Source: JAATGA01 sp047605605 (GTDB lineage: Bacteria; Pseudomonadota; Alphaproteobacteria; Rhodobacterales; Rhodobacteraceae). From it: 14,130 nt of DNA. The stretch spans positions 1 to 14,130 of the forward strand of contig JASGFG010000089.1 of the NCBI GenBank assembly GCA_047605605.1. The letters are read 5' to 3'. Under the pieces are notes generated by a model. That model was not told the origin of the DNA. It was given only the letters and a program-made list of their open reading frames with translations, and did not search any database. The stretch's first letter is position 1, and every line of letters starts with the position of its first letter. Positions 1-7,957 of this stretch are shown here, piece by piece. The position numbers and the translations under genes were made by a program.

Positions 1-69
1 GGCCTGCCCGCGACCGACCCGTTCCGCTTTGGCGCGGGGAAACTGGTGGATGCGCTGGCCGCGATCTGA
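1..69 (+). CDS. dgcN: 3' end of probable D-glutamate N-acetyltransferase (DgcN/DUF1611 type)
   Basis: Only the last 22 codons and the TGA stop are in the window, in frame 1 (tail GLPATDPFRFGAGKLVDAL...). A tail of the form GLPxTDPxRxGAGxLVDAL is what I expect at the C-terminus of DUF1611 proteins. In Proteobacteria a DUF1611 protein (DgcN) acetylates D-glutamate to N-acetyl-D-glutamate and is normally encoded directly upstream of the racemase DgcA, which is the gene that follows here. The assignment therefore rests on a short tail plus gene order. The gap to the next start is 104 bases and contains GC hairpins, so cotranscription is likely but not certain. Any other protein with this tail would be an alternative. 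Confidence 0.55.
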   Translation, partial: GLPATDPFRFGAGKLVDALAAI

Positions 70-77
70 GATATCGT

Positions 78-132
78 GAGGGGGGCTGTCTGCCCCCCTC
101 GCCCCTTCGGGGCTCACCCCCCGAGGATATTT
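78..132 (+). repeat. Intergenic GC-hairpin element with CCCCGAGGATATTT core (copy 1)
   Basis: Positions 78-86 pair perfectly with 92-100 (9 bp, loop TGTCT). A second stem pairs 101-105 with 109-113 around TTC. The core CCCCGAGGATATTT follows at 119-132. The same layout (perfect GC hairpin, then a CCCCG...TATTT core) occurs on the minus strand at 12406-12349. I associate this core with an abundant intergenic element of Rhodobacterales genomes. It lies between the dgcN-like and dgcA-like genes, so it may act as an mRNA-stabilising or partially terminating structure; there is no T-run after either stem. Confidence 0.5.
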
Positions 133-173
133 CCGCAGAGAGGATGGAACAGGATCCGTCCGCAGGAGGCCAG

Positions 174-1136
174 ATGATCACCGTAACCCCCGATGTGTTC
201 CGCCTGGCGCAGGTGTTCACCATTTCCCGCGGCAGCCGGACCGAGGCAAAGGTGCTGACCGTGCGGGTGACGCGCGGCGGCGTGACCGGCTGGGGGGAAT
301 GCGTGCCCTATGCCCGCTATGGCGAGACGCTGGAGAGTGTCACCGCGCAGATCTCGGGGCTGGCCGAGGGGATCTCGCGTGAGGGTCTGCAACTGGCCCT
401 GCCGCCGGGGGCGGCGCGCAATGCCGTGGATTGTGCGCTGTGGGATCTGGAGGCGAAGGTGGCGGGGCGGCGGGTCTGGGATCTGGCCGGTCTGCCGCGG
501 CCCGAGCCGATGGTGACGGCCTATACCCTGTCGCTGGACACGCCCGAGGCGATGCGGGCGCAGGCGGCGAAGAATGCGCACCGCCCGCTGTTGAAGATCA
601 AGCTGGGCACCCCCGACGACATGCCCCGGCTGGAGGCGGTGCGCGCCGGGGCGCCGTCGACGAGGATCATCGTCGATGCGAACGAGGGCTGGACGGCCGA
701 GGTTTATAGCGAACTGGCCCCGCATCTGGTGCGGATGGGGGTGGCGCTGGTGGAACAGCCGCTGCCCGCGGGGGCGGACGACATGCTGGCCGAGATTGCG
801 CGGCCGCTGCCGGTCTGTGCGGATGAATCCTGCCACGACCGGGCAAGCCTGTCCCATCTGGGCGGCAAGTATGACGTGGTGAATATCAAGCTGGACAAGA
901 CCGGCGGGCTGACCGAGGCGCTTTCTCTGCGCGATGCGGCGCGGGCCGAGGGCTATGGCGTGATGGTCGGCTGCATGGTCGGATCGTCCCTTGCCATGGC
1001 GCCGGCGGTGATCGTGGCGCAGGGGGCGGAATATGTCGATCTTGACGGCCCGCTGCTTCTGGCAGAAGACCGGCCCGCGCCGTTGACCTATGACGCGGCG
1101 GGCGTTCACGCGCCGGAACCGGAACTGTGGGGATGA
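174..1136 (+). CDS. dgcA: N-acetyl-D-glutamate racemase / dipeptide epimerase, enolase superfamily
   Basis: This is a 320-residue member of the enolase superfamily, L-Ala-D/L-Glu epimerase branch. The KxK acid/base motif is K141-I-K143. Metal ligands are D168 (VDANEGW), E194 (VEQPLP) and D217 (CADES). The opposite-face base is K239 in NIKLDKTGG, and the family string GCMVGSSLAMAPA is present. These enzymes epimerise the alpha-carbon of glutamate-containing dipeptides. The DgcA subgroup beside DgcN instead racemises N-acetyl-D-glutamate to N-acetyl-L-glutamate in D-glutamate catabolism, and the neighbours favour that role. I chose ATG 174 because AGGAGG sits at 164-169 and the product begins MITVTP as in homologues; an in-frame ATG at 144 would add ten unconserved residues. 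The stop lies two bases before the aminotransferase start, so translation is probably coupled. Classical murein-peptide epimerase is the alternative. Confidence 0.85.
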   Translation: MITVTPDVFRLAQVFTISRGSRTEAKVLTVRVTRGGVTGWGECVPYARYGETLESVTAQISGLAEGISREGLQLALPPGAARNAVDCALWDLEAKVAGRRVWDLAGLPRPEPMVTAYTLSLDTPEAMRAQAAKNAHRPLLKIKLGTPDDMPRLEAVRAGAPSTRIIVDANEGWTAEVYSELAPHLVRMGVALVEQPLPAGADDMLAEIARPLPVCADESCHDRASLSHLGGKYDVVNIKLDKTGGLTEALSLRDAARAEGYGVMVGCMVGSSLAMAPAVIVAQGAEYVDLDGPLLLAEDRPAPLTYDAAGVHAPEPELWG

Positions 1137-1138
1137 AC

Positions 1139-1996
1139 ATGAGCCGCATCGTCTATCTGAACGGGGAATACCTGCCGGAAGCGCAGGCAAGGATCTCGAT
1201 CTTTGACCGGGGCTTTGTCTTTGCCGATGCGGTATACGAGGTCACCTCGGTCATCGACGGCAAGCTGATGGATTTCGACGGCCATTTCGCCCGGCTGGAG
1301 CGCTCGCTGAGCGAGCTGGACATGCAGCATCCGGTGACCAAGGATCAACTGCTGGCCATCCACCGCGAGCTGCTGGCCAGGAACAACCTGACCGAAGGCA
1401 TGGTCTACCTGCAAATCAGCCGCGGCAATCCGGGCGACCGGGACTTCCTGTTCCCCGCCGATGACGTGGCGCCGACCGTGGTGCTGTTCACGCAGGCGGC
1501 GGGTCTGGTGGCCAGCCCCAAGGCCGCGTCGGGCATCAAGGTCATCTCGATCCCCGACATCCGCTGGGGGCGGCGCGACATCAAGACGGTGCAACTGCTT
1601 TACCCGTCGATGGGCAAGATGATGGCGAAAAAGGCCGGGGTCGATGACGCCTGGTTCGTGCAGGACGGCTTTGTCACCGAGGGCACGGCGAACAACGCCT
1701 ATATCGTCAAGGGTGGCAAGATCATCACCCGCGCGCTGTCGAACGACATCCTGCACGGCATCACCCGCGCCGCCCTGCTGAAATACGCGGCCGAGGCGCA
1801 GATGGAAGTGGTGGAGCGCAATTTCACGGTTGAGGAAGCCCAGGGCGCGGATGAGGCCTTCATCACCGGCGCGTCGACCTTCGTGACCCCGGTGGTGGAG
1901 ATCGACGGGGCGAAGGTTGGCGCCGGCGTGCCGGGCAAGGTGGCGACGCGGCTGCGCGAGATTTATATTGATGAGAGCAGGAAGCGGGGGTTGTGA
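1139..1996 (+). CDS. dat: D-amino-acid aminotransferase (class IV, PLP-dependent)
   Basis: A 285-residue fold-type IV PLP aminotransferase. It transfers the amino group between a D-amino acid (typically D-Ala or D-Glu) and a 2-oxoacid in the cytoplasm. The family start SRIVYLNGEYLPE leads into ISIFDRGFVFADAVYEV. The PLP lysine is K149 in DIKTVQLL, the position of K145 in Bacillus D-amino-acid transaminase. E181 in VTEGTANNAY is the acid that contacts the PLP ring nitrogen. ATG 1139 has GGGGA at 1129-1133. ATG 1133 overlaps the upstream stop as ATGA and would add MN; both are plausible. Behind dgcN/dgcA-like genes it suggests a D-glutamate/D-alanine utilisation operon. Branched-chain aminotransferase (IlvE) is the main alternative; the FDRGFVFADAVYEV and DIKT blocks favour the D-amino-acid branch. 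Confidence 0.85.
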   Translation: MSRIVYLNGEYLPEAQARISIFDRGFVFADAVYEVTSVIDGKLMDFDGHFARLERSLSELDMQHPVTKDQLLAIHRELLARNNLTEGMVYLQISRGNPGDRDFLFPADDVAPTVVLFTQAAGLVASPKAASGIKVISIPDIRWGRRDIKTVQLLYPSMGKMMAKKAGVDDAWFVQDGFVTEGTANNAYIVKGGKIITRALSNDILHGITRAALLKYAAEAQMEVVERNFTVEEAQGADEAFITGASTFVTPVVEIDGAKVGAGVPGKVATRLREIYIDESRKRGL

Positions 1997-2113
1997 GGAT
2001 GGGGCTGCGGCCCCCTTCTTCATGGATCGGGAACCGGCACCTATGAGGGACTTTGAGGCCATTGGAATTTTGCGCAATAGGAAGTGCTAGACGGCACGGA
2101 GCAAAACATCCGA

Positions 2114-2575
2114 ATGATGCGAGAACTGAAGCAGCACGGACTAAGCGCATATTTTTTCGCATTCGTCCTAATAACCATGGTCGTCAGCTTGCTCATAGGT
2201 GGCATGGCCGCTGGTCTCGCAGGCTATCTGATGGCGGGTGATCCCGCGTTGATGTTATTCGTTCCGTTCGCCTCTGTCATTGGTGGCGGCTTCGTGATTC
2301 CTATCGCTATTTTGTTATGGTACGCGCCGTCCGCCCTGATTTTCTCATGCAGTATGGCATTTCTGGAAAAGCAGATTGGCACCAAGCGCGCAATCCAGTG
2401 TTCGGGCTCCATAACCGCGTTGGTGGCCGCAGTCATAACAACATATGTGGCCACCGATTTCGGGCGAGACGTTGACGGGGTGGGCGCGCTAATGTTCCTT
2501 GTCGGGCCAGTTTCTGTCGTGATTGCTCCTTGGACGGTAAGAATGGCGTATAATTTCGGTGGCCCTGACGGGTGA
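2114..2575 (+). CDS. Hypothetical four-helix membrane protein, lower GC than neighbours
   Basis: I do not recognise this 153-residue protein. It has about four hydrophobic segments: roughly residues 11-38 (FAFVLITMVVSLLIGG onward), 44-78, 93-112 and 120-138. A short charged N-terminus and loops with KQ and KR pairs suggest an inner-membrane protein without a signal peptide. ATG 2114 is preceded by GGAG at 2098-2101, a long 12-base spacing. An in-frame GTG at 2084 would add ten residues but has AGGAA directly abutting it. A weak promoter-like pair TTGAGG (2053-2058) and AATAGG (2076-2081), spacer 17, would start transcription near 2088 and fits the ATG. Hand-counted GC is 55% at 2281-2340 and 53% at 2401-2460, against 67% in a pyk sample, and it uses codons such as CTA, ATA and TTA that neighbours avoid. 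This suggests recent acquisition. It converges on the DUF1244 gene. Confidence 0.6.
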   Translation: MMRELKQHGLSAYFFAFVLITMVVSLLIGGMAAGLAGYLMAGDPALMLFVPFASVIGGGFVIPIAILLWYAPSALIFSCSMAFLEKQIGTKRAIQCSGSITALVAAVITTYVATDFGRDVDGVGALMFLVGPVSVVIAPWTVRMAYNFGGPDG

Positions 2576-2648
2576 GCTATCTGACAGGGTGTGAGAAGGT
2601 GTGCCATGACGTGCCATCCGAATGTCTCTCGTAGACTCAACCCCCGCC

Positions 2649-2951
2649 TCACTCCTTCCCCTTCATCGCCCTCTCGAACGCCGCCTTCTGCCCCTCGCTC
2701 GCCTCGGTCTGATGCCGGGCCACCCAATCCGCATAGGGCATCCCGTAAACCACCTCGCGCGCGGCATCCTTAGTCAGCTCGATCCCGCGTTCGCCTGCCG
2801 CCTCCTGATACCAGCGGGACAGGCAGTTGCGGCAGAACCCGGCCAGGTTCATCAGGTCGATGTTCTGCACATCGGGGCGGTCGTCCATCAAGTGCTGCAT
2901 CATGCGGCGAAAGGCGGCGGCCTCCAGTTCGGTGCGGGTGGCGTCGTCCAT
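2649..2951 (-). CDS. DUF1244 family protein
   Basis: A 100-residue cytoplasmic protein that I place in DUF1244. The diagnostic block is NLAGFCRNCLSRWY, with C40 and C43 spaced as C-x-x-C, followed by the VYGMPYADW block near residues 73-81. The family's biochemical role is unknown to me. The two cysteines could bind a metal or be redox active, which is inference. The start at 2951 gives MDDATRTELEAAAF as in homologues and has GGAG at 2962-2959 (minus strand) at good spacing. An in-frame ATG at 2972 lies inside the upstream gene and is less likely. The start is only four bases after the stop of the N-formylglutamate amidohydrolase-like gene, so the two are cotranscribed and probably translationally coupled. 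No clear intrinsic terminator follows. Confidence 0.8.
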   Translation of the reverse strand: MDDATRTELEAAAFRRMMQHLMDDRPDVQNIDLMNLAGFCRNCLSRWYQEAAGERGIELTKDAAREVVYGMPYADWVARHQTEASEGQKAAFERAMKGKE

Positions 2952-2955
2952 GGGG

Positions 2956-3690
2956 TCACTCCGTTCGGGCAAGGGCTTCGGTCAGGATGGGTGCCAGACG
3001 CGCGGCCCAGGCGGCCTGGCCTGCGGGATCGGCGATCAGGTCGTTCCTGACCTCGATCAGCGTGTTCTGGCGGCCCGGTTGCAGCGCGTGGCGGTCGATG
3101 GCATCGCCCGGCAGGTGGCCGGAATAGGGCTCGTTGTCGCCGACGCAGAGGTCCGGCTCGTCCCGCAGCCGGGCGATCAGCGGCACGGACAGCCGCCCGT
3201 CCAGATGCGAATGCAGCACGCCCACCTGCCAGGGGCGCGGCGGGCGACCCTTGAGGCAGGGGGTAAAGGAATGGACCGCACAGATCGCCGTATCGGGCCT
3301 GCGCGCTGCCAGCCGGGCATAGGCGGCGTGATAGGGGCGGTAGAGACGGTCCAGCCGACGTTCCACCTCGTCGGCCGCGGCATGGCGGTTGGCGGGGATG
3401 ATCGTGCCGTCGTAAAGCTTCATCACCAGCGTCGGGTCATCCTCGCCCCGGTTGGGGTCGATGACCAGGCGCGAGAAATCCGACAGGATCACCGGGCTGT
3501 CCAGCAGCTCGCCCAAGGCGCGCGCCACGCCCGCGGCCCCGACGTCCCAGGCGATGTGGCGGGCCATGTCGGCCGGGTCGATCCCCAGATCGCCGCCCCC
3601 CACCCAGTCCGGCACCCGGTTCGACGCATGGTCGCAGGTGATCAGCCAGCGGCCGGGGCGGTCCTCTCCGATGATATGATAGGCGGTCAC
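2956..3690 (-). CDS. N-formylglutamate amidohydrolase family protein
   Basis: A 244-residue FGase-family metal hydrolase. It opens with YHIIGEDRPGRWLITCDHASNRVP; the CDHASN block (C19-N24) and the later HIAWDVGA, SRLVIDPNRG and AVHSFTP blocks are the family signatures, with His and Asp positions expected to bind metal. Characterised members hydrolyse N-formyl-L-glutamate to formate and glutamate in histidine degradation (HutG type). No other hut gene is nearby, so the true substrate, perhaps another N-acyl amino acid, is open. I chose GTG 3690 because GGAAG lies five bases upstream on the minus strand and the product then begins like homologues. The ATG at 3726 would add 12 unconserved residues and lacks a Shine-Dalgarno. 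It forms a two-gene unit with the DUF1244 gene and is divergent from pyk. Confidence 0.8.
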   Translation of the reverse strand: MTAYHIIGEDRPGRWLITCDHASNRVPDWVGGGDLGIDPADMARHIAWDVGAAGVARALGELLDSPVILSDFSRLVIDPNRGEDDPTLVMKLYDGTIIPANRHAAADEVERRLDRLYRPYHAAYARLAARRPDTAICAVHSFTPCLKGRPPRPWQVGVLHSHLDGRLSVPLIARLRDEPDLCVGDNEPYSGHLPGDAIDRHALQPGRQNTLIEVRNDLIADPAGQAAWAARLAPILTEALARTE

Positions 3691-3753
3691 GGGCCCTTCC
3701 TGTCGCGTGAATGTCCTATTGCCCATTTATGACGCCACCGGGGAAAGCGCCAG

Positions 3754-3783
3754 TTGCCCCGATGCGCGGAATGCCCCTATAAC
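3754..3783 (+). promoter_or_regulatory. Candidate sigma-70 promoter of pyk
   Basis: TTGCCC at 3754-3759 and TATAAC at 3778-3783, spacer 18, with GCCCC directly before the -10. Transcription would start about 40 bases before the pyk ATG. The rpmI promoter candidate has the same TTGCCC and CCCCTATA strings. Confidence 0.55.
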
Positions 3784-3830
3784 ACCGGCGGCCCACCGCG
3801 ACTTTGAAACCGATGAAGGATAAAGGCAGC

Positions 3831-5276
<1,446 letters not shown>

Positions 5277-5310
5277 GCTTGGCCGGGTCAGTGTTTTAAC
5301 CGGGTGTGCG

Positions 5311-5532
5311 ATGGACAACGATCTGCTGCTGGTGATCGGTATCGTGATCAGCTGCTTTTCCATTCCATCGCTCGTCTCGGCCTTCACCGACGGGCGGGCG
5401 CCCAGAATTGGCGGTATCATGGTCGTGGTCGGCCTGGCACTGATCGCCGTGGCGCTCAGCCGTCAGCCGAACGGATATTCCTTCTCGGACATTCCGGCGG
5501 CCTTCTACCGGGTGATCGGGCGGCTGAACTGA
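5311..5532 (+). CDS. Small two-helix membrane protein, hypothetical
   Basis: A 73-residue protein with two hydrophobic segments, about residues 5-24 (LLLVIGIVISCFSIPSLVSA) and 33-50 (GGIMVVVGLALIAVAL). A short FTDGRAPRIGG loop joins them and the soluble tail SRQPNGYSFSDIPAAFYRVIGRLN follows. I do not recognise a named family. It lies 34 bases after pyk and 111 bases before rpmI, on the same strand and without a terminator on either side, so it may be read from the pyk promoter. The Shine-Dalgarno is weak (GGGTG around 5302-5306), suggesting low or coupled expression. The basic, Gly/Pro-containing loop and coherent hydrophobic pattern in this frame support a real gene. Confidence 0.65.
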   Translation: MDNDLLLVIGIVISCFSIPSLVSAFTDGRAPRIGGIMVVVGLALIAVALSRQPNGYSFSDIPAAFYRVIGRLN

Positions 5533-5543
5533 CGCTTTACCCC

Positions 5544-5572
5544 TTGCCCTTTGGCCGGGGCGCCCCTATACG
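5544..5572 (+). promoter_or_regulatory. Candidate sigma-70 promoter of rpmI-rplT
   Basis: TTGCCC at 5544-5549 and TATACG at 5567-5572, spacer 17, with GCCCC before the -10. It would give a leader of about 65 bases before rpmI, a normal place for autoregulation by L20. The same -35 and CCCCTATA strings occur upstream of pyk. Confidence 0.55.
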
Positions 5573-5643
5573 GCGCGCTTCAATACCTGCGCGGCCGGCC
5601 GACAGTGGCATGCCGAGTCGCGCCTGAAACCACGGAGATGGAA

Positions 5644-5844
5644 ATGCCCAAGATGAAGACCAAATCCGCGGCGAAGAAGCGTTTCAGCTTCACCGCCTCG
5701 GGCCGCGTGAAGGCTGGCGTTGCCGGCAAGCGTCACGGCATGATCAAACGCTCGACGAAATTCATCCGCGAAGCGACCGGCACCATGCTGCTGAGCGATT
5801 CGGATGCGAAGATCGTCAAGAAATATATGCCGTATAATCGCTGA
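5644..5844 (+). CDS. rpmI: 50S ribosomal protein L35
   Basis: A 66-residue, very basic protein matching L35: start MPKMKTKSAAKKRF, middle TASGRVKAGVAGKRHGM, end KKYMPYNR. L35 belongs to the large ribosomal subunit. ATG 5644 is the family start and has GGAG at 5634-5637; the open frame runs further upstream but those residues are not part of L35. It is followed 12 bases later by rplT, the standard pair, and is probably transcribed from the promoter at 5544-5572. L20 commonly represses this operon's translation through leader RNA. The leader here contains the palindromes CGGCCGGCCG (5592-5601) and GGCATGCC (5607-5614), but I cannot show that they are the control site. Confidence 0.97.
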   Translation: MPKMKTKSAAKKRFSFTASGRVKAGVAGKRHGMIKRSTKFIREATGTMLLSDSDAKIVKKYMPYNR

Positions 5845-5856
5845 GGAGTGTGAGAT

Positions 5857-6222
5857 ATGTCCCGCGTCAAATCCGGTAAGGTGACTCACGCCCGCCACCG
5901 CAAGGTGATCAAGGCGGCCAAGGGCTATTACGCCGCCCGTTCCACGAACTTCCGCACCGCCACCCAGGCGGTCGACAAGGCCAACCAGTATGCGACCCGC
6001 GACCGCAAGACCCGCAAGCGCAACTTCCGCGCGCTGTGGATCCAGCGGATCAACGCCGCCGTGCGCCTGTTCGACATCGAGATGACCTATTCGCGTCTGA
6101 TCGACGGCCTGAACAAGGCCGGGATCGAAGTTGACCGCAAGGTCCTGGCCGATCTGGCCGTGAACGAGCCCGAGGCGTTCAACGCCATCGCCGCCCAGGC
6201 GAAAGGCGCGCTGGCCGCCTGA
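5857..6222 (+). CDS. rplT: 50S ribosomal protein L20
   Basis: A 121-residue L20, the normal length. The basic N-terminal extension (SRVKSGKVTHARHRKVIKAAKGYY) threads into 23S rRNA and is essential for early 50S assembly. The C-terminal globular part begins near residue 60 with NAAVRLFDIEMTYSRLIDGLNKAGIEVDRK. GAGGAG at 5843-5848, overlapping the rpmI stop, lies eight bases before ATG 5857, so the two genes are translated together. An intrinsic terminator 23 bases downstream ends the unit. In many bacteria pheST follows directly; here it does not. Confidence 0.98.
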   Translation: MSRVKSGKVTHARHRKVIKAAKGYYAARSTNFRTATQAVDKANQYATRDRKTRKRNFRALWIQRINAAVRLFDIEMTYSRLIDGLNKAGIEVDRKVLADLAVNEPEAFNAIAAQAKGALAA

Positions 6223-6244
6223 TCGGGCGAACGGCAGAAACAGG

Positions 6245-6277
6245 AAACCCCGCGCCAGATGCTGGCGCGGGGTTTTT
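6245..6277 (+). terminator. Rho-independent terminator of rpmI-rplT
   Basis: Positions 6245-6258 (AAACCCCGCGCCAG) pair with 6262-6275 in a perfect 14-bp stem with a three-base ATG loop, followed by TTTTT at 6273-6277. The A-tract on the left arm means it could also help terminate the converging efflux gene, although the minus-strand T-run is only three bases. Confidence 0.93.
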
Positions 6278-6298
6278 CATTGGTGCAGGCCGCCCCCG

Positions 6299-7492
6299 TC
6301 AATCCGACAGCCGCGCCGCCATGCGGAAGGCCAGCATCGCCACCGCCGCGACCCCGGCCATGACCAGCCCCGCCGCCATCGCCGGATCGCCGCCCATTCC
6401 CGCCAGAACCGTGCAGATCGCGCCGACCACCATCTGGCTGAACCCGTAAAGCCCCGAGGCCGACCCGGCAAGATCGGGCCGGATGCTCAGCGCCGCGGTG
6501 GTGGCCAGGGGGCTGGTCAGACCCGTGGCAAAGCAGAAGACAAAGACCGGCGCGATGAACAGCCCGATGGTCAGCGGCACGGTCATCACGATCAGCGGCA
6601 GCGCCAGCCCCGACAGCAGCGTCAGCCAGTTCGCCGCGCGCAGCAGGCGCGGCCACGGGATACGCCCCGCAGTGGCGCGGATGGCCATATTGCCCATCGC
6701 CACCGCCAGCACCACCACCGCCAGCCACGGCCCGACTTCATGCGCGGGGCGATGCAGGTCGCGTTCAAAGATGAAAGGGGCGGCGGTGACGACCCCATAC
6801 ATCGAGGTCGTGGCGCAGGCGCCGCCCAGCACCAGCCAGCGAAAGCGCGGGATCTTCAGCAAGGTGGTGACGCCCGACAGGAAATTCCCGCCCGGCGCAT
6901 CGGCGGGCCGGGTTTCCGGGATCAGCCACAGGATGCTGGCGATGTTGAACAGGCCGATCACCACCAGAACCACAAAGATCGCGCGCCAGCCCAGATGCTG
7001 CACGATCTCGCCCCCGATCAGCGGCGCGAGCGCGGGGCCCACAACCATGATCATGGTCAAAAGCGCCAGCCGCCCCGCGATTTCGTCCGAACTGCTGGTG
7101 TCGCGCAGGATCGCGCGGCCCAGCACCAGACCGGCACAGCCGCCCAGGGCCTGCAACAGCCGCGCCGTCAGCAGTGCCCCGATGCCGGTGGCGAAATGGC
7201 AGACGGCGCCTGCGGCGACATAAAGGCTCAAGGCCGCCAGCAGCACGGGGCGGCGGCCGAACCTGTCGGACAGCGGGCCATAGACCAGCTGCCCGACCGC
7301 CATGCCGACGATGTAAAGACTGATGGCGAATTGCATCTGGCCGGGGCTGACGCCCAGAGAGGCACCCGCCGTCGGCAGGGCGGGCACGAAGATGTGCATC
7401 GCCAGAGATCCGGTCAGCGTCAGCGCGCCCAGAATCCAGATCGGCACCTGCGGGCGGGGCGTGGAAAGGTCTTCTGCGATTGCCATGGTCAT
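6299..7492 (-). CDS. MFS multidrug efflux transporter, Bcr/CflA type
   Basis: A 397-residue major facilitator of the 12-helix DHA1 drug:H+ antiporter class. Helix 1 carries SLAMHIFVPALP, as in Bcr/CflA proteins. The loop between helices 2 and 3 has motif A, GPLSDRFGRRPVLL (residues 72-85). The segment RLLQALGGCAGLVLGRAILRD follows, and the helix 5 motif GPALAPLIGGE is the antiporter motif C region. Such pumps export drugs such as bicyclomycin or chloramphenicol, or small metabolites such as sulfonamides and cysteine; the substrate cannot be read from the sequence. Its ATG at 7492 overlaps the marR stop as ATGA, so it is coupled to, and very probably repressed with, the regulator. An internal ATG at 7486 is an alternative start. 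It converges on the rplT terminator. Confidence 0.92.
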   Translation of the reverse strand: MTMAIAEDLSTPRPQVPIWILGALTLTGSLAMHIFVPALPTAGASLGVSPGQMQFAISLYIVGMAVGQLVYGPLSDRFGRRPVLLAALSLYVAAGAVCHFATGIGALLTARLLQALGGCAGLVLGRAILRDTSSSDEIAGRLALLTMIMVVGPALAPLIGGEIVQHLGWRAIFVVLVVIGLFNIASILWLIPETRPADAPGGNFLSGVTTLLKIPRFRWLVLGGACATTSMYGVVTAAPFIFERDLHRPAHEVGPWLAVVVLAVAMGNMAIRATAGRIPWPRLLRAANWLTLLSGLALPLIVMTVPLTIGLFIAPVFVFCFATGLTSPLATTAALSIRPDLAGSASGLYGFSQMVVGAICTVLAGMGGDPAMAAGLVMAGVAAVAMLAFRMAARLSD

Positions 7493-7935
7493 TTCGCGCC
7501 CTCTCCGCCCGGCAGGCGCGACAGGATGTCCAGCATCACCCGCTCGGCCCCCACCAGCGCCTGGTTGTCGATGCCGCCCAGGACATCGGCGCGCAGCCCG
7601 TCGGCCTCGGCCCGCGCGGCGCGGACCAGCGGCGCGGCCTGATCCGTCAGCTGCACCCGCTTGACCCGGCGGTCGGAGGGATCGTCCCGCCGCTCCACCA
7701 AGCCCTGGGCGGCCAGCGTGTCGACCAGCCGCACGACCGAGGATCGGTCAAGGCCCAGATAATCCGCCAGTTCCACCTGTTTCACCGGGCCTACGCGGTG
7801 AAGATAAAGCAGTGGCAGCCAGGTGGCGTCCGTCAGGCCAAGCGGTTGAAGCCGCTGGTCCAGCGCGCGGCGCCAGCTGCGGCCGACTTGCTGGATCAAT
7901 CTGCCGATGCGATCGTGGGGGGTCTGCTGAAGCAT
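7489..7935 (-). CDS. MarR-family transcriptional regulator
   Basis: A 148-residue winged-helix repressor. Helical dimerisation segments lie at both ends. The winged HTH runs over about residues 48-98: LADYLGLDRSSVVRLVDTL holds the recognition helix (about 63-74), followed by the wing ERRDDPSDRRVKRVQLT with the conserved D-x-R-D/S-x-R-R pattern. MarR proteins bind palindromes as dimers and release DNA on ligand binding. I start at ATG 7935 (MLQQTPHDRIGRLIQQ), which matches family length; the open frame extends to 8031 but those residues cross the promoter and palindrome. The Shine-Dalgarno is weak. It is the first gene of an ATGA-coupled pair with the efflux pump and likely controls it and itself. 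Confidence 0.92.
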   Translation of the reverse strand: MLQQTPHDRIGRLIQQVGRSWRRALDQRLQPLGLTDATWLPLLYLHRVGPVKQVELADYLGLDRSSVVRLVDTLAAQGLVERRDDPSDRRVKRVQLTDQAAPLVRAARAEADGLRADVLGGIDNQALVGAERVMLDILSRLPGGEGAK

Positions 7936-7957
7936 GATCGTCACATATTGATGGGAA

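Noticed and set aside
2001..2014. GGGGC-TGCG-GCCCC hairpin after the aminotransferase gene as an intrinsic terminator.
   Set aside because: The stem is only five base pairs and is followed by CCTTCTT, not a real T-run.
2043..2090. A 15-codon frame (MRDFEAIGIL...) just upstream of the orphan membrane gene.
   Set aside because: No ribosome binding site, very short, and it would overlap the candidate -35/-10 region.
2827..3732. A plus-strand open frame opposite the FGase-like gene.
   Set aside because: No family features; the minus strand has conserved FGase motifs and a good Shine-Dalgarno.
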